Below are positions 19,501 through 31,009 of a DNA stretch of 64,000 nt, in pieces. The notes below the pieces were generated by a model that saw nothing but the letters and a program-made list of their open reading frames with translations, was not told the DNA's origin and searched no databases. Position 1 is the stretch's first letter. Every line of letters begins with the position of its first letter. Source of the DNA: Heterocephalus glaber (taxonomy: Eukaryota; Chordata; Mammalia; Rodentia; Bathyergidae); the NCBI RefSeq assembly GCF_000247695.1, contig NW_004624795.1:3876280-3940279 (forward strand), in the 5' to 3' direction. The position numbers and the translations under genes were made by a program.

Positions 19501-22500
19501 GCTCTATGTTATAATGTGAATAAACTTCACAGCTTAGAGGTAGTAATTCCTGGGTAGTTAATAAAGTGAACATGAATTGTTCACAAGATTTTGTGAACTC
19601 TTTTTTTTTTTTTTTTTTTTGGTACTGGGGATTGAACTCAGGTTCTTGCACTTGCGCAGCAGGCGGTGAAAACACTGAGCTAAATCCCTGGGCCTTGTGA
19701 ACTCTTGATTTGAAAGCATATTGGGGTTTGTTTTTTTTTTTTGGTACTGGGGATCGAACTTGGGTCCTTGCGGTTGCGCAGCAAGCAGTGAAACCACTGA
19801 GCTAAATCCCCGGCCCCATCCCTTTTTTAATTCTTAAGTTTTGAGACAGAGTTGCTAAGTCACTAAATACCGAAGCTGGAACGTGCAATTCTCCTGCCTC
19901 AGCCTCCCAGAGTGCTGAGATTACTGGCATGTAGCGCCATGCCCAGCTATTCTAGAATTTTTTTTGTATTTTTTTGGTACCGGGGATCGAACTAGGGTCC
20001 CTGTGCTTGCGAGGCAGGTGGCAGAACCACTGAGCTAAATCCCCCGGCCCCATATTCTACAATTTTTATTCACCAAAGCATGACATGTTTCGTGCCCAGT
20101 GGGCCAGAAGTTTGGGCGTGTTGGAATCTAACTAAGGAGGCCACAGTGTAGATCAACAGCTACAGTGTTGGGAATCAAACATTTGTCCTGTTTGGTTTTT
20201 TTTTTTCCATGCTGAGGAATGAACCTTGGGCCTTGGCACCGGGGATCGAACTTGGGTCCTTGCACTTGCGAAGCAGGCAGTGCAACCACTGAGCTAAATC
20301 CCCAGCCCTGTTTCTGCTTTTTAAAAATTTTGTTACTGAGGTTGGGCTCGAACTTAGTTCCTGCCTAGCATTTGTCCTGTTAACTCTTGTGCCTGCTTGT
20401 CTGTTGTGAATGGGGGGGAAGTGATTTGATACTTTTTTTTGAGACAGAGTCTAGCTGTATAACCCAGGCCGTCCTCCTGCCTCAGCCTCCAGAGTGCTGG
20501 GATCACAGGTGTGCACCACCAGCCACTGACTCTGAGATGCTATATACTCAGCTGCCTGTGAGACAGTCGTGCTTGGTGTCTGCGATGTCCCAGAGTCACC
20601 CACACACACTCACTGTCACTGGCGCCCGTGGTGATCCCTGCACCCCAGGGCTCCGTGAGTCTCAGTGTCCTCCTGGCCCACTCCCCTCGGGCCATGGGAG
20701 GTGGCCACGTGATGCTCAGGGATGGATCAGTGTCGCCCCAGCCTCCTCCGGCCAGAGAGGGTGCTCGTGAGACTCTGCCTCCCTGGACCCCGTTGCAGTG
20801 GCCTGATGCAGTGGGGTCCCAAATACCCAAGAGGCTGAGGCAGGATTGATTATGTCCAGATGTTAGACCAGGCTGGGCAACACAGTGAGACTCTGACTCT
20901 TGGGGACTTTTTTTGTGTGTGCAGTGAGGGGCACTAACCCAGGATCTCATGCATCCTAGACAAACACTCTACAGAGGCTGCCTTTTTTATGTATTTTATT
21001 TATTTATTTTTTGGTACCAGGGATCAATCTTGGGACCTTGCATTTGTGAGGCAGGCAGCGGAACCACTGAGCTAAATCCTTGGCCCCTTTTTTATGTATT
21101 TAAAAAATTATTTATTTATTTGTTTATTTTTTGGTACTGGGGATTGAACTCATGACCTTGTGCTTGTGAGGCAGGCGCTGGAACCACTGAGCTATATCCC
21201 CAGCCCTAAAAAAATTTTTAACTTTTAAATTTATTTATTTGCTTGTTTGGAGACAGGGTCTCACTCTGTAGTGCAGGCTGGTCTTGAATTCACCATGTAG
21301 GCCAGGCTGGCCTGCAGCTCTCAGTGATCCTCCTGCCTCAGCCTCCCCAGTGCTGGGATGACAGGTGTGCGCCACCTCACCTGCTGCTGGGGTCTGGTCT
21401 GTGGGTAGCTCTGGAGGCATCATTATTTTCTTTAACTGCTTGTCGGTTTGTCTCTCTCCAGGAAGAAGGAGGAGAAGCTGGACTGGATGTACCAGGGTCC
21501 TGGTGGAATGGTGAACCGGGATGAGTACCTGCTGGGCCGCCCCATCGACAAGTACGTGTTCGAGAAGCTGGAGGAGAAGGAGGCTGGCTGCTCCTCCGAG
21601 ACCGGGCTCCTCCCGGGCTCCATCTTCGCCCCGGCAGGGGCCAACTCACTTCTGGACATGGCCAGCAAGATTCGTGAGGACCCGCTTTTCATCATCAGGT
21701 AAGGGGCCTTCAGGGTGGCATCTGTCTGCAGGCCAAGGGTTTGTCCTCTTCACGCTGGCTAAGGTTGGGAGGAGCAGCTCTGGGGCGAGTCCCGGGTCCA
21801 GGCCACCTGGGGCTATGTAGCCCAGGGTGGCCTTGAACTCATGGCAATCCTCCTGTCTCAGCCTCCCAAGTGCTGGGATTATAGGCATGTGCCGGTGTAC
21901 CCATATACTCATTTATCTTTGACCCTGAAGTAGAAATAGGAGTAGAAGCCAGGTGACAGAGATGGGCAGCTTCTTCACAATTTGGAAGTGTGTGTAGAGC
22001 TGTGGAGGCCATAAACAGGGTTTCTTGCTCCCCATTTCTCTTTTTGTGTTTTTTTTTTTTTTTTTGGTACCGGGGATCGAACTTGGGACCTTGCGCTTTC
22101 GAGGCAGGCACCGGAACCACTGAGCTAAATCCCTGGCCCTCGCTTCTCTTTTTTGGAGGAGGGCAGCAGAATCCTTTAAAAAGAAACTAGAATCTGGCTT
22201 AAAACCCCAACATGTGACATATAAAAGGAGAGCTATAAAATGAGATCATATTGCATACATTTAGTTTGGTTGAATTTGCAGCCCATTTCTTTTTTTTTTT
22301 TTTTTGGTACCAGGGATTGAACTTGAGTCCTTGTGCTTGCGAGGCAGGCGGCTGAAGCCCATTTCTTTTTTCTTGTTAAAACTTGGGGTCTTCCTGTTTC
22401 AGCTTCCCAGAGTTCTGGGACTACAGGCGTGTGCCACCACCTCTAGCCAAATTTTGTGTGTGTGTGGAAAAAAAAGAGGGGATGTAGCTTAGTGGAAGTG

Positions 22501-24303
22501 CGCCCTGGGTCTGAGCGCGCGTGCGCGCACGCACACACACACACGCGTGCACCGCCATGCCCTGCTCGGCAGGTGTTTCTGAGACATTGTGGCCAGGGGA
22601 CCTATAGGATGAGGACGTTTGTTGGCCCAGGCAGGAAGCCCTGAGCACTCAGCCCAGCGAGCAGTAGGCAGACTCGAGCTGTGGCCTGGCAACGCCCAGT
22701 GGGGTCATCTGTCACGTGGACTTGCAGATGTCACTGCGGGCCCTGTGCGCTTGGCTTTGGGAGAAAGGTTGTCACCAAGACCGTGGACAGGAGAATGGAT
22801 CAACTCCCCTTTCCAAAAGGCAGAGTCACGATTGTATAAATGCCCTTTAGGAAGAAAGAGGAGGAGAAAAAAAGAGAAGTGTTGAATAATCCTGTGAAAA
22901 TGAAGAAAATCAAGGAACTGGTAAGTTGTGCATAGAATAAACATAAAGAGTACCCTTTACCTATTTCCCATGAGAATTTATCTCCAGTTCCTATTACCTT
23001 AGAGGAAAAGTAGAGCATTCTTTTTGTTTGTTTGTTTGTTTTTTGAGACAAAGTCTCACTGTGTAGCCCAGGTTGGCCTTGAACTCTTGGTGATCTTCCT
23101 GCCTCAGCCTCCTGAGTGCTGGGATTATATGTAGGTGCCACCCGCCCTGGCTAGAGCCCTTCTGAATGGGCAGAATGGGTCCCCTGGACAGTGGTTCTAG
23201 GAGCTCCCAGCCCAGCCTGCAGAGGTTCGGCCCAGGGCTCCAGGGTGGGGAGTGCACAGCTGTCTCCCATCATGCCCTGTGCCCAGGAGGGGACAAGGAC
23301 AGGAGGCAGAGGCCTGTGTGGGACCCTCTGCTGCCTGTGTCCTGGGTGTGTCTCCATAATCCTGCGTGGTCATCCTCTGGGCTCTTTCTAGTTGCAAATG
23401 AGTCTGGAAAAAAAGGAGAAGAAGAAAAAGAAGGAGAAGAGAAAGAAGCACAAGAAACACAAGCACCGGAGTGCGAGCAGCAGCCGGTCCAGCAGTGAGG
23501 ACGAGCCGGGCCCGGGCCGGGGCAGGTGAGAACGGAGGCTGCCGTGGAGCAGGGCGCTGCACTGCTGGTGGGGGTGCTGGGAGACTGACACAGCCCTGGG
23601 GACGTGGGCAACCTCAGAGGGCCCGAGGCGAGCTTGCTTGAGCAGAGCAGATCTTCGGGCGGACGAGCTGGTTCAGCTCACTTCCATCTCAGCCTGGGAC
23701 CTCAGCATGGCGTGGAAGTGGGTTGCTGTGGGGGACTTCACTGTGTAGCCCAGGCTGGCCTCAGAAGCAGTCTTCCTGCCTCAGCCTCCTGGGATCACAG
23801 ATGTGTGTGATCATCACGCCCGGGTCTGAAGTGGGTTTTATGTAGGCTTTTTTTAATGGATTAATGAGCCTGTGTGGGCCCCATCTTGTCTGTGCTGTGG
23901 GACAAATCAGCTGTGCGGAGGTGACTCATGCTCAGACCCTGGAATAGCAGCCTGAGGTGAGAGGCCGCGCCCACGGCTCCTCCCGGGGAACCTGCCCTGT
24001 GTCGTGGCTCCCAGCACAGACGCCCAAAGGGGACCGCAGTGCCAGGCGAGAGCTGGGTGGGTGGCGGCTGGACCCGGGGGTGGCTTCCTCAGCGAGTGTG
24101 TGTGTTTCCATCTCAGGTCTCAAAAGAAGGAGACAGATTCCCTTCCGGTTTTGTCCAAAGCCCCCGGCTATGGCTTACAGGTAGGGACATGGGGTTCTCT
24201 GGGGGGACTGTGGGACTGGACGTGCCTGGTGACCAAGGCATGGCAGGGAGCTCAGCCGCACCCTCCGCAAGTAACCGATGAGTGTGCAGTAAATGCCTTC
24301 TGG

Positions 24304-24363
<60 letters not shown>

Positions 24364-24463
24364 NNNNNNNNNNNNNNNNNNNNNNNNNNNNNNNNNNNNN
24401 NNNNNNNNNNNNNNNNNNNNNNNNNNNNNNNNNNNNNNNNNNNNNNNNNNNNNNNNNNNNNNN

Positions 24464-24537
<74 letters not shown>

Positions 24538-27500
24538 AACGGGTTTGAACCCAGGGACTTTGCACTGAGCTATACCCCAATCCCTTTTTAAAATTTTTTC
24601 GAGACAAGGGCTGGGGATTAGCTCAGTGGTTCCACCACCTGCCTCGAAAGTGCAAGGTCCCGAGTTTGATCCCTGGTACCCGCCCCCCCAATTTTTTTTT
24701 TGAGACAGTGTCTTGCTAAGTTGCTGAAGCCAGGTTACTACTTGCAGTCCTGCCACATCCTCCCGAGTGCGGGATTCCAGGTGTGCTGCACTGTGCCTGG
24801 CCCTACATGGGCCTTACAGGAATGGGTGTCCCTTGGTACCTGTGACCTGTGACTTGTCCCCTCGCCTTGGCCCTGCCGCCTCTCTCTGTGCCGGGCCCTG
24901 CCTGCCATGGGTCCCTGCCAGCCTGCCCGAGGGTCTCCGACTGCTGCCCAGGCTGGATGCCTGGTGACGCCTCTCTCCTCCCTCCCTCATGAATAGGTCC
25001 GGCACTCTGCCCAGGACCGGGGGCCTCAGGGCCCTTCGGTGGCCCAGTCTAAGGGCGCCTTTGGGATGAATAACCGGTCCAGGTCCCCGAGCTCCTCCCG
25101 CTCCCCGTCCAGACACTCGGGCAAGAAGAGCGGCAGGGACAGGAGGTCGCGGTCCCCACGGCACAGCACAGCGTGAGTGTGGGGTTCCTGGGAAATCACC
25201 TCCTAGCCTGCAGCCTGGGCACAGCGCCTCTGACTGGAGTTCTCAGACCCTGTGTGAGCTGAAGAGCTGGGTCCTCTGGGTCCTTGCAGGCACAGCGGGA
25301 GGGGCAGCCGCGGAGAGCGGGCCCCGAGCCGGAGCCCAGCCCCGAAGAAAGAGGCCCACTCCCAGAGGCGCAAGCCCGGCTACACCAGGTGAGGTGCTCG
25401 GGAGCTCTGCCTCCCCCAGGCACCCTGAGAAGACAAGGTCAGCTTGGGGGTTTCTCTTTTGTTTCGGTTTTTGCAGTGCAGGGGATTGAAACCACACTAG
25501 GCAAGAGCTTTACCCCTGAGCCACTTCTCTTGCTCTTTTTTTTTTTTATTTTTTTTTGGTGCAAGGGATTGAACTTGTGACCTTCCGCTTGCAAGGCAGA
25601 CGCCAGAACCACTGAGCTAAATCCCCAGCCCATCTCTTGCTCTTTTTGAAACTTCACTGTGAGACAGGATCTCATTACGTTGTCCGGGCTGGGATTGAGC
25701 TTGTGACCCTCCTGCCTCAGCCTCCCGAGTAATTGGAATAACAGCTGTCCACCAGTGCTGCAGCCAGAGTGTCCTTGGTCCAGGCATTTGGCCTCCTTGT
25801 GGGGAGAGTGGGTGTGGACTGGCTCAGCACAGGGATGGTGTCCCCAGGAACTGAGGAGTGGCCCCTGTGCCCACCAGGGGCTGTCCCTGGCATCCAGCCT
25901 GCTCTGGGCCAGGGTTTAGATGGCACGGGCAGCTTTCGTGTAAACAAGCATTTCCCAATAAATTGGCCATCCATTGGAATTACCCAGGACACTTAAAAAA
26001 TCCCAAACTGGGTACAAACGCCTATAATCCTAGCCCCTTGGGAGGCTGAGGCAGGAAGATCACAACTTGAGCCCAGCTCAGGCAATTTTACAAGACTCTT
26101 GCCTCAAAAAGTAAATAAAAGAGGTTGGAGGTATAACTCAGCACTGCCTGGGGTCAATCTCCAGGGCTCCAGCAGCAGCAACAAAGCTCTCTGCCCAGCT
26201 GTATCCCAGCCCTGTTACACCATCAGCTCTAAGGTGGACCAGATATCAGTGTTTGTTTCTTGTTCGTTTGTTTGCAATCCTGGGGATTGAACCCAGGGCT
26301 TTTGCACTGACCTACATCCCCAGCCCTTTTAAATTTTGAGATAGGGTCTCAGGAAGTTGCTAAGTTGCCCAGGCTGGGCTCAAACTTTCAATCCTCCTGC
26401 CTCAGCCTCAAAGAGTACTGGGCGGATGGGTGCACAACCCAGGCTCGGGTTCAGACACCAGCAGTTTTGGAGCCCCCTGTGGTTCTAGTGCGTGGGCAGT
26501 GTCAGGAGCCAGGCTCTTTGTTCTTGCCCCTAAGCTGCCTGGTTCCCCAAGTTACCTGGGAGAGGCTCGGGAAAGGCAGGATTATTGTGACTTGGCAGCT
26601 TTCCAGAGGAGGTTGCATCCCCCTCCCGTCCCAGGTGGCAGGAATCCACATAACTTCCTGTTTTATCTGTGAGGGGACCGCTCCTCAGCTGGCCCATCAT
26701 TCATGCCACCCTCAGATGCTGGCAGGGCCGGGACTTTGGTCTCTTCCGTTGTGCAGGTGGGCGGTGCATGACTGTCTTGCACATTCTGCCTTATTTTTCT
26801 GTCTCTTGCCATCTGCCATTGCTTGGATTTGTCTTATTTTCTCAGCCATTCTTGTGGTCCAGAGAATTTCTTATTTATTTGTTTATTTTTCTTTGTGGTA
26901 CTGGGGGTTGAACACAGGGTCCTTGCACTGAATTACCTTCATGGCTCTTTTTCTTAATTGTTTTAAATTTTGAGACAGAGGGCTGGGGATTTAGCTCAGT
27001 GGTGCCACCACCTTCGTTGCAAGCGCAAGGTCCTGAATTCAATCCCCGATACCAAAAATAAATAAATAAATAAAATTTGAGACAGGGTCTTAAGACACTA
27101 AGTTGCCCAGGGTAGATTTGATCTTGGATCCTTCTGCCTCAGCCTCCCTCTGCGCTGGGGTTATAGGGATGTACCACCAAGCCCAGCTGAGATCTCAATT
27201 TAAAATGTTTTTTATAGACTGAGTCTATTTTTTCTCATGCTCTTTTTGGGCTTATGGTAGTCCCATTTAATTTTGGGTTTTTTTTGGTACCAGGGATTGA
27301 ATTCAGGTCCTTGTACTTGTACAGCAGGTGGTGAAACCACTGAGCTAAATCCCCGGCCACCCATTTAATTTTGTGTTAATTTCATTGCTTTTTACATTTT
27401 TTGCAGGCAACATATCACTTTTTTTGTGTGTATGTGTGGGAGTGGGACTTGAACCCAGAACCTTTGCACTGAGCTACATACCCACACTTTTTTTTTTCTT

Positions 27501-29681
27501 TTTGTGCAACAGGGTCTTTCTAAATTGTACCCAAGCTGAGGTGAAACTTGAAATCCTCCTGCCTCAGCCTCCCAGAATGCTGGGATTACAGGTGTGAGCC
27601 CCCATGCCTGACTAAGTACCATGCACAAAGCCAACCCTACTACTATCACATCATACCTCAGAGGTGACTCCAATTCCTGTTGGTTTGTAAGCTGTAGAAC
27701 AAAAGTGCCAAATGAAAATTGAAAATGGAGTTATTCTTTTTATTTCCTTTTTGTTTTTTGAAACAGTGTCTCGCTGTATATCCCAGGCTGGCCTCAGACT
27801 TGTGTGCCTCAGCTTCCCGAGTGCTGCAATTACAGGCATGCACCATCACACCTGGGTGAAAATGGAATTATTCTTGGATTAATTACAGTTATTACACAGT
27901 TACAGTTTCTTGGATGATTTTAGTCAGATTAATATACATGCCTCTTTCAAAGTCACATAGTATTGAAAAAAAACCTCTTTTTTGTTGTTGCTGTTGGCTT
28001 TTGTTTTGCTTTTTGAGACAGTGTGTCACTGTGTAGCCTGAGCCGGCCTTGAATTCACGGCGATCCTCCTGCCTCAGCCTCTGGAGTGCTGGGATCACAG
28101 GTGTGTGCCACCACGGCAGGCAATTTTGAGGGTTTCTTGAGCTCTCCGATGTCTCCCTGTCTGAGAGAGGCAGCATGGCCTGAGTGCACTGTGTGTCTGT
28201 AGCCAGTGTTGGGTCTGAGCGGTTTGTAGGTGGACACCACTGTTGTCCCCTGCTGGGACCCTGCTGCGTCCCTGCCTGCTCTCGCACTGCGCCTCTTGCT
28301 TCTGTCTCCTCCAGTGGTGGCTTCCCCAGAGCATGCGTCCCGGGGTCTCCTGTGTTTCCAGGGCAGCCCTGGTGTCCCCAAGGTGGGCAGAACCAGAATG
28401 TTCCATCTGCTCCTGGGACAGATGCTAAGTGCGTCCCCTTGTTCTCAGCCCCTCGCCTCCTTGCCACCCTCTGCAGGCCATGGTGCCTGCAGCACCTGAG
28501 CTCCTGGTTCTGCAGTGTGACACTGCCAGCTTCTCTCAGGGGTGGGTGCTTGGGACTGTTTCTCCTCCTCTGTAACAGCAGTCAACAAGCCCTCACCCGC
28601 CTCAGCCTTCCGAGTGCAAGGATGATGTGTGCGCCACCACCCCTGGCTTCATGGAATCCTTACCCAGTGTCTTGAAAGTTTGGATGAAGCTGGGTGTGTT
28701 GGCACACACCTGGGATCCCGGCACTTGGGAGGCTGAGGCAGGAGGATCGCCACCAGTTCAAGACCAGCCTGGGCTACTTAGTATGAAAACAAAATAATTT
28801 AAAAATGAATAAAATAAAATAAAAATATGGGTGTGACTGGCCAACCAAGATGGCAGTCGGAAGGAAACGTGCTGGCCCTGTGCTGGGCTAGGCGTTTCCC
28901 TGGAGAGAGCCTGGCCCGAGACCCCAGGTTTGCCTGGCCTCTCGCCCTGTGGGGCCTGCTGGCAGAGAAGTAGAACTGACCGGGCGGTTTCTGTGCCCCA
29001 CAGAAAACTCTCAGCCCAGGAACTGGAGCGGAAACGGCAGGAGATGCTGGAGAATGCCCGCTGGCGGGAGGAGGAGCGGCTCAACACCCTGAGGAGGCAC
29101 GCGCGCGAGGATGAGCGAGCCCGCCGGCTGGAGCAGCTCGACTCTCGTGATGGCAAGTTCATCCAGTGAGTGCCATAGGGACAGTTCTGGGGGAGCCCAT
29201 CCGCTTCACTGGGTCCCCAGTGTTGCAGCGGGAATCCTCCTGCCTCAGCCTCCCGAGTGCTGGGATCCCAGGTGTGTGCCACCATGCCTGGTTCAAATCC
29301 TTGAAATTCCTTGGCCTTCTTGTTAAATAAGAATTGATGGCCCATGAAGCCGTTTTCCAGTGAAACTTTGACTTCTTTTCCAAACAGATGAATCTTCCCT
29401 TATGGACATATAAAAAATGTAGTTCCAGACGGAGTCACTTGACACTGTGCTCGGGCTCCAGAGAACTTGGGTTCGCACAGCTGCTCCACGGCTGGCGCCC
29501 TGCTTCTCTGGATTCCCCGGAGCTGAGCAGGTGACACGTTTTTTTTCCTCCATCCCTGTCTCGCAGCCGCATGAAGCTGGAGAGCGCAGCCACATCTTCC
29601 CTCGAGGACCGGGTGAAGCGCAACATCCACTCCCTGCAGCGGACCTCGGTGGCCCTGGAGAGGAACTTCATGAGGAGATGA
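15502..29681 (+). CDS. CWC25: Spliceosome-associated protein CWC25 homologue
   Basis: Joins the catalytically activated spliceosome and promotes the first transesterification step; nuclear. Ten coding exons: 15502-15519, 17437-17609, 21462-21698, 22851-22920, 23392-23525, 24117-24180, 24997-25172, 25290-25388, 29004-29165 and 29567-29681. They give 415 residues (human 425). Exon 1 encodes only MGGGDL, with Kozak context CACCACCATGG. Exon 2 carries the N-terminal CIR_N/Cwf-type segment NLKKSWHPQTLRNVEKVWKA and a charged helix. Exon 3 holds LDWMYQGPGGMVNRDEYLLG. Exon 5 is a Lys-rich tract (KKEKKKKKEKRKKHKKHKH) and Ser-rich tail. Exons 7-8 are an Arg/Ser-rich low-complexity region that differs most from human. 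Exons 9-10 are a conserved charged coiled coil ending RTSVALERNFMRR. All phases join and all introns are GT-AG. Confidence 0.96.
15520..17436 (+). other. CWC25 intron 1
   Basis: Contains a B1 at 15705-15823 (-), an old ID piece at 15950-16003 (-) and the GT microsatellite at 16476-16511. Most of 16010-17200 looks single-copy, with a B1 remnant near 17200-17245. No further exon is seen. Confidence 0.7.
16476..16511 (+). repeat. (GT)n microsatellite
   Basis: Eighteen uninterrupted GT units. Confidence 0.95.
17640..17800 (+). repeat. MIR-like ancient SINE
   Basis: GTCTTGGAGCCAGACTGGCC and CTGGCTTCAA match the conserved core of MIR elements. The rest is diverged. Confidence 0.5.
17930..20530. 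repeat. CWC25 intron 2, first SINE block
   Basis: B1 at 17930-18056 (-), 18650-18788 (+), 19832-19950 (-) and 20429-20525 (-). A classic ID with TAGAGTGCTTGCCTAGCATC is at 18281-18341 (+). Young ID copies are at 18828-18912, 19261-19346, 19601-19695, 19730-19818, 19962-20053 and 20237-20309, all on the minus strand. Confidence 0.8.
18990..19470. mobile_element. Tigger-like DNA transposon relic
   Basis: Inverted ends CCTCGTTTAATGACC (about 18999) and GGTCATTAAATGAG (about 19451) bracket a segment with the TACTGTACAGTAC motif seen in non-autonomous pogo/Tigger elements. An ID SINE sits inside it at 19261-19346. It has no coding capacity. The family is assigned from memory. Confidence 0.5.
20795..21455. 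repeat. CWC25 intron 2, second SINE block
   Basis: B1 at 20795-20902 (+) with an ID fragment at 20920-20975, ID at 21000-21087 (-) and 21122-21206 (-) in tandem, and a long B1 with an internal duplication at 21244-21386 (-), ending only 75 bases before exon 3. Confidence 0.8.
21699..22850 (+). repeat. CWC25 intron 3 with SINEs and purine-pyrimidine tract
   Basis: B1 at 21812-21900 (-) and 22370-22448 (-), ID at 22050-22139 (-), and an ID at 22290-22355 (-) truncated at its 5' (tRNA) end. At 22516-22548 an alternating GC/GT/CA tract (GCGCGCGTGCGCGCACGCAC...) could form left-handed DNA. Confidence 0.75.
22921..24116 (+). repeat. CWC25 introns 4 and 5
   Basis: B1 copies at 23036-23153 (-) in intron 4 and 23736-23824 (-) in intron 5. 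The rest looks single-copy. Confidence 0.7.
24305..24535 (+). repeat. (GT)n microsatellite broken by an assembly gap
   Basis: GT repeats run 24305-24363, then exactly 100 N at 24364-24463, then GT repeats to 24535. The true repeat length in CWC25 intron 6 is unknown. A 100-N block is usually a placeholder of unspecified size. Confidence 0.97.
24540..24996 (+). repeat. End of CWC25 intron 6: SINEs
   Basis: An ID remnant at 24540-24585 (-), ID at 24607-24690 (+) and a decayed B1 at 24694-24802 (-). Confidence 0.75.
25389..29003 (+). repeat. CWC25 intron 8, SINE-rich
   Basis: ID at 25538-25632 (-), 26981-27060 (+) and 27281-27358 (-), with old ID pieces at 26280-26325, 26893-26945 and 27430-27485 (-). 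B1 at 25655-25765 (-), 26008-26108 (+), 26330-26425 (-), 27078-27190 (-), 27500-27614 (-), 27758-27856 (-), 28011-28127 (-) and 28688-28790 (+). The stretches 26430-26870 and 28130-28590 show no repeat or exon. Confidence 0.75.
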
Positions 29682-30870
29682 GCGCCGTCCTGTGCTGGCC
29701 TTCCTATGTCCCTGGGGAGGCCACCAGCCCTATACGATCCTCTTTATAAGAGTTCGGGCGACTTCTTCCACAGTCGTGGAGCAGCACTGTTCAAAGTGAC
29801 CCTGGCCCCTTTGTGAGCCTGGTGAAGATGGGTGTCCGAGGGTGGGGGCCTTCTCCTGGCCTGGGCTGGTGGGGGCCTGGGCTCGGTCTTCACCGCACCT
29901 TTCTCCCACCCGTTCCCCTGCCGCAGTGTAGGCTGGACCTGCTGGAAACCTTTCCCGAGTCACGGGCTGGATCGTGCTTACCCGGACAAGTGAACATTTC
30001 CTCGATTCATGTGGATAAAGTGACAGGATGACGTCCACTTAGGGCAGAGCCAAGATAGTGACCGAACCAGGGAGAGAAAACAGCAAAGCAAGCCCTGATG
30101 GACCTAAATGGTTCTGAAGTGTAAAGGCAGAAGGTGTGCATAGGTACTAATGTATTATTTTACACGCTGTTAAAAGCACTCTTGGTGAGAACACCTTGTT
30201 TGTAAGTGACTGTTCCTTACTGAACCACAGCGAGGCGAGTGACCTTGTTTTCAGCCTAAATCAAGTGGCTGAGGAGGGCCCTGGGATTCCAGGTGGAAGG
30301 GATGGGTTTCTCTCCTGTCCCTGGGGAATGTAGGAGTCAGGACCACGCTGCCCGTGTGCTCCTGCCTCCTTCCTTTTAAATCATGTAGTAACCTTACTAC
30401 AGTTTTGGGTTTTGGGGAGGAGTTTGCTAATCCAGTATTTTTCAGTCAGATGTTACAAAAACAATACCAGAAGTCTCAAGGAGCAAGCTGGGCGTGTCCC
30501 AGCACTCTGGGGGAGGGTCGCTGTGAGTGTGAGGCCAGGAGCCTCTGGAAACAAGTCCAGGGGCTTTTCTTTACCCCAGTTTTTGTGTGTATGGTGCTGG
30601 CATGGACCCAGGGCCCCACTCCCCCACTCTGCCCGGCAGTGGGCCCCACCTTAGCTGGGCCATTCCTTTGTTCTCCTTCCTCACCAGCTTTGAACTAACG
30701 CATTGGGATTTTCAGTTTTGAACACTTGTGATGCTTAAAACCCACTTCATCTCCAGAGAGACTGTGACATGCTCTTGTTATGCATTTCATCGCCTCATCC
30801 TGCTGCTGATGCTACGGCTAATTATGCTTTTTGTTTTATTACTTTGTAATAAAGGCCACATTTATTTTTG
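29682..30870 (+). other. CWC25: CWC25 3' UTR
   Basis: About 1.2 kb between stop and poly(A) site. A decayed B1-like stretch at 30480-30560 is the only repeat seen. Confidence 0.75.
30848..30853 (+). terminator. CWC25: CWC25 poly(A) signal
   Basis: AATAAA in TTTGTAATAAAGGCC, followed by the GT-rich GTGTGCAGTGTTGAG at 30889. It lies about 0.9 kb before the PIP4K2B start codon, so the two genes are tightly spaced in tandem. Confidence 0.85.
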
Positions 30871-31009
30871 TAACTGTAAAAGCCACCGTGTGCAGTGTTG
30901 AGTTTGCATAGACCCATGACGCCTGTCGAATATGGGGAGATCCTTCTTCGGGGAGGAATTATGTAACCGCGTGTAGGCAGGCTACTCAGGTTTCTCGCGG
31001 TGAGCAGGA

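Noticed and set aside
24004..24756. Open frames of Val-Cys or Thr-His repeats
   Set aside because: Pure translation of the GT microsatellite and the N gap.
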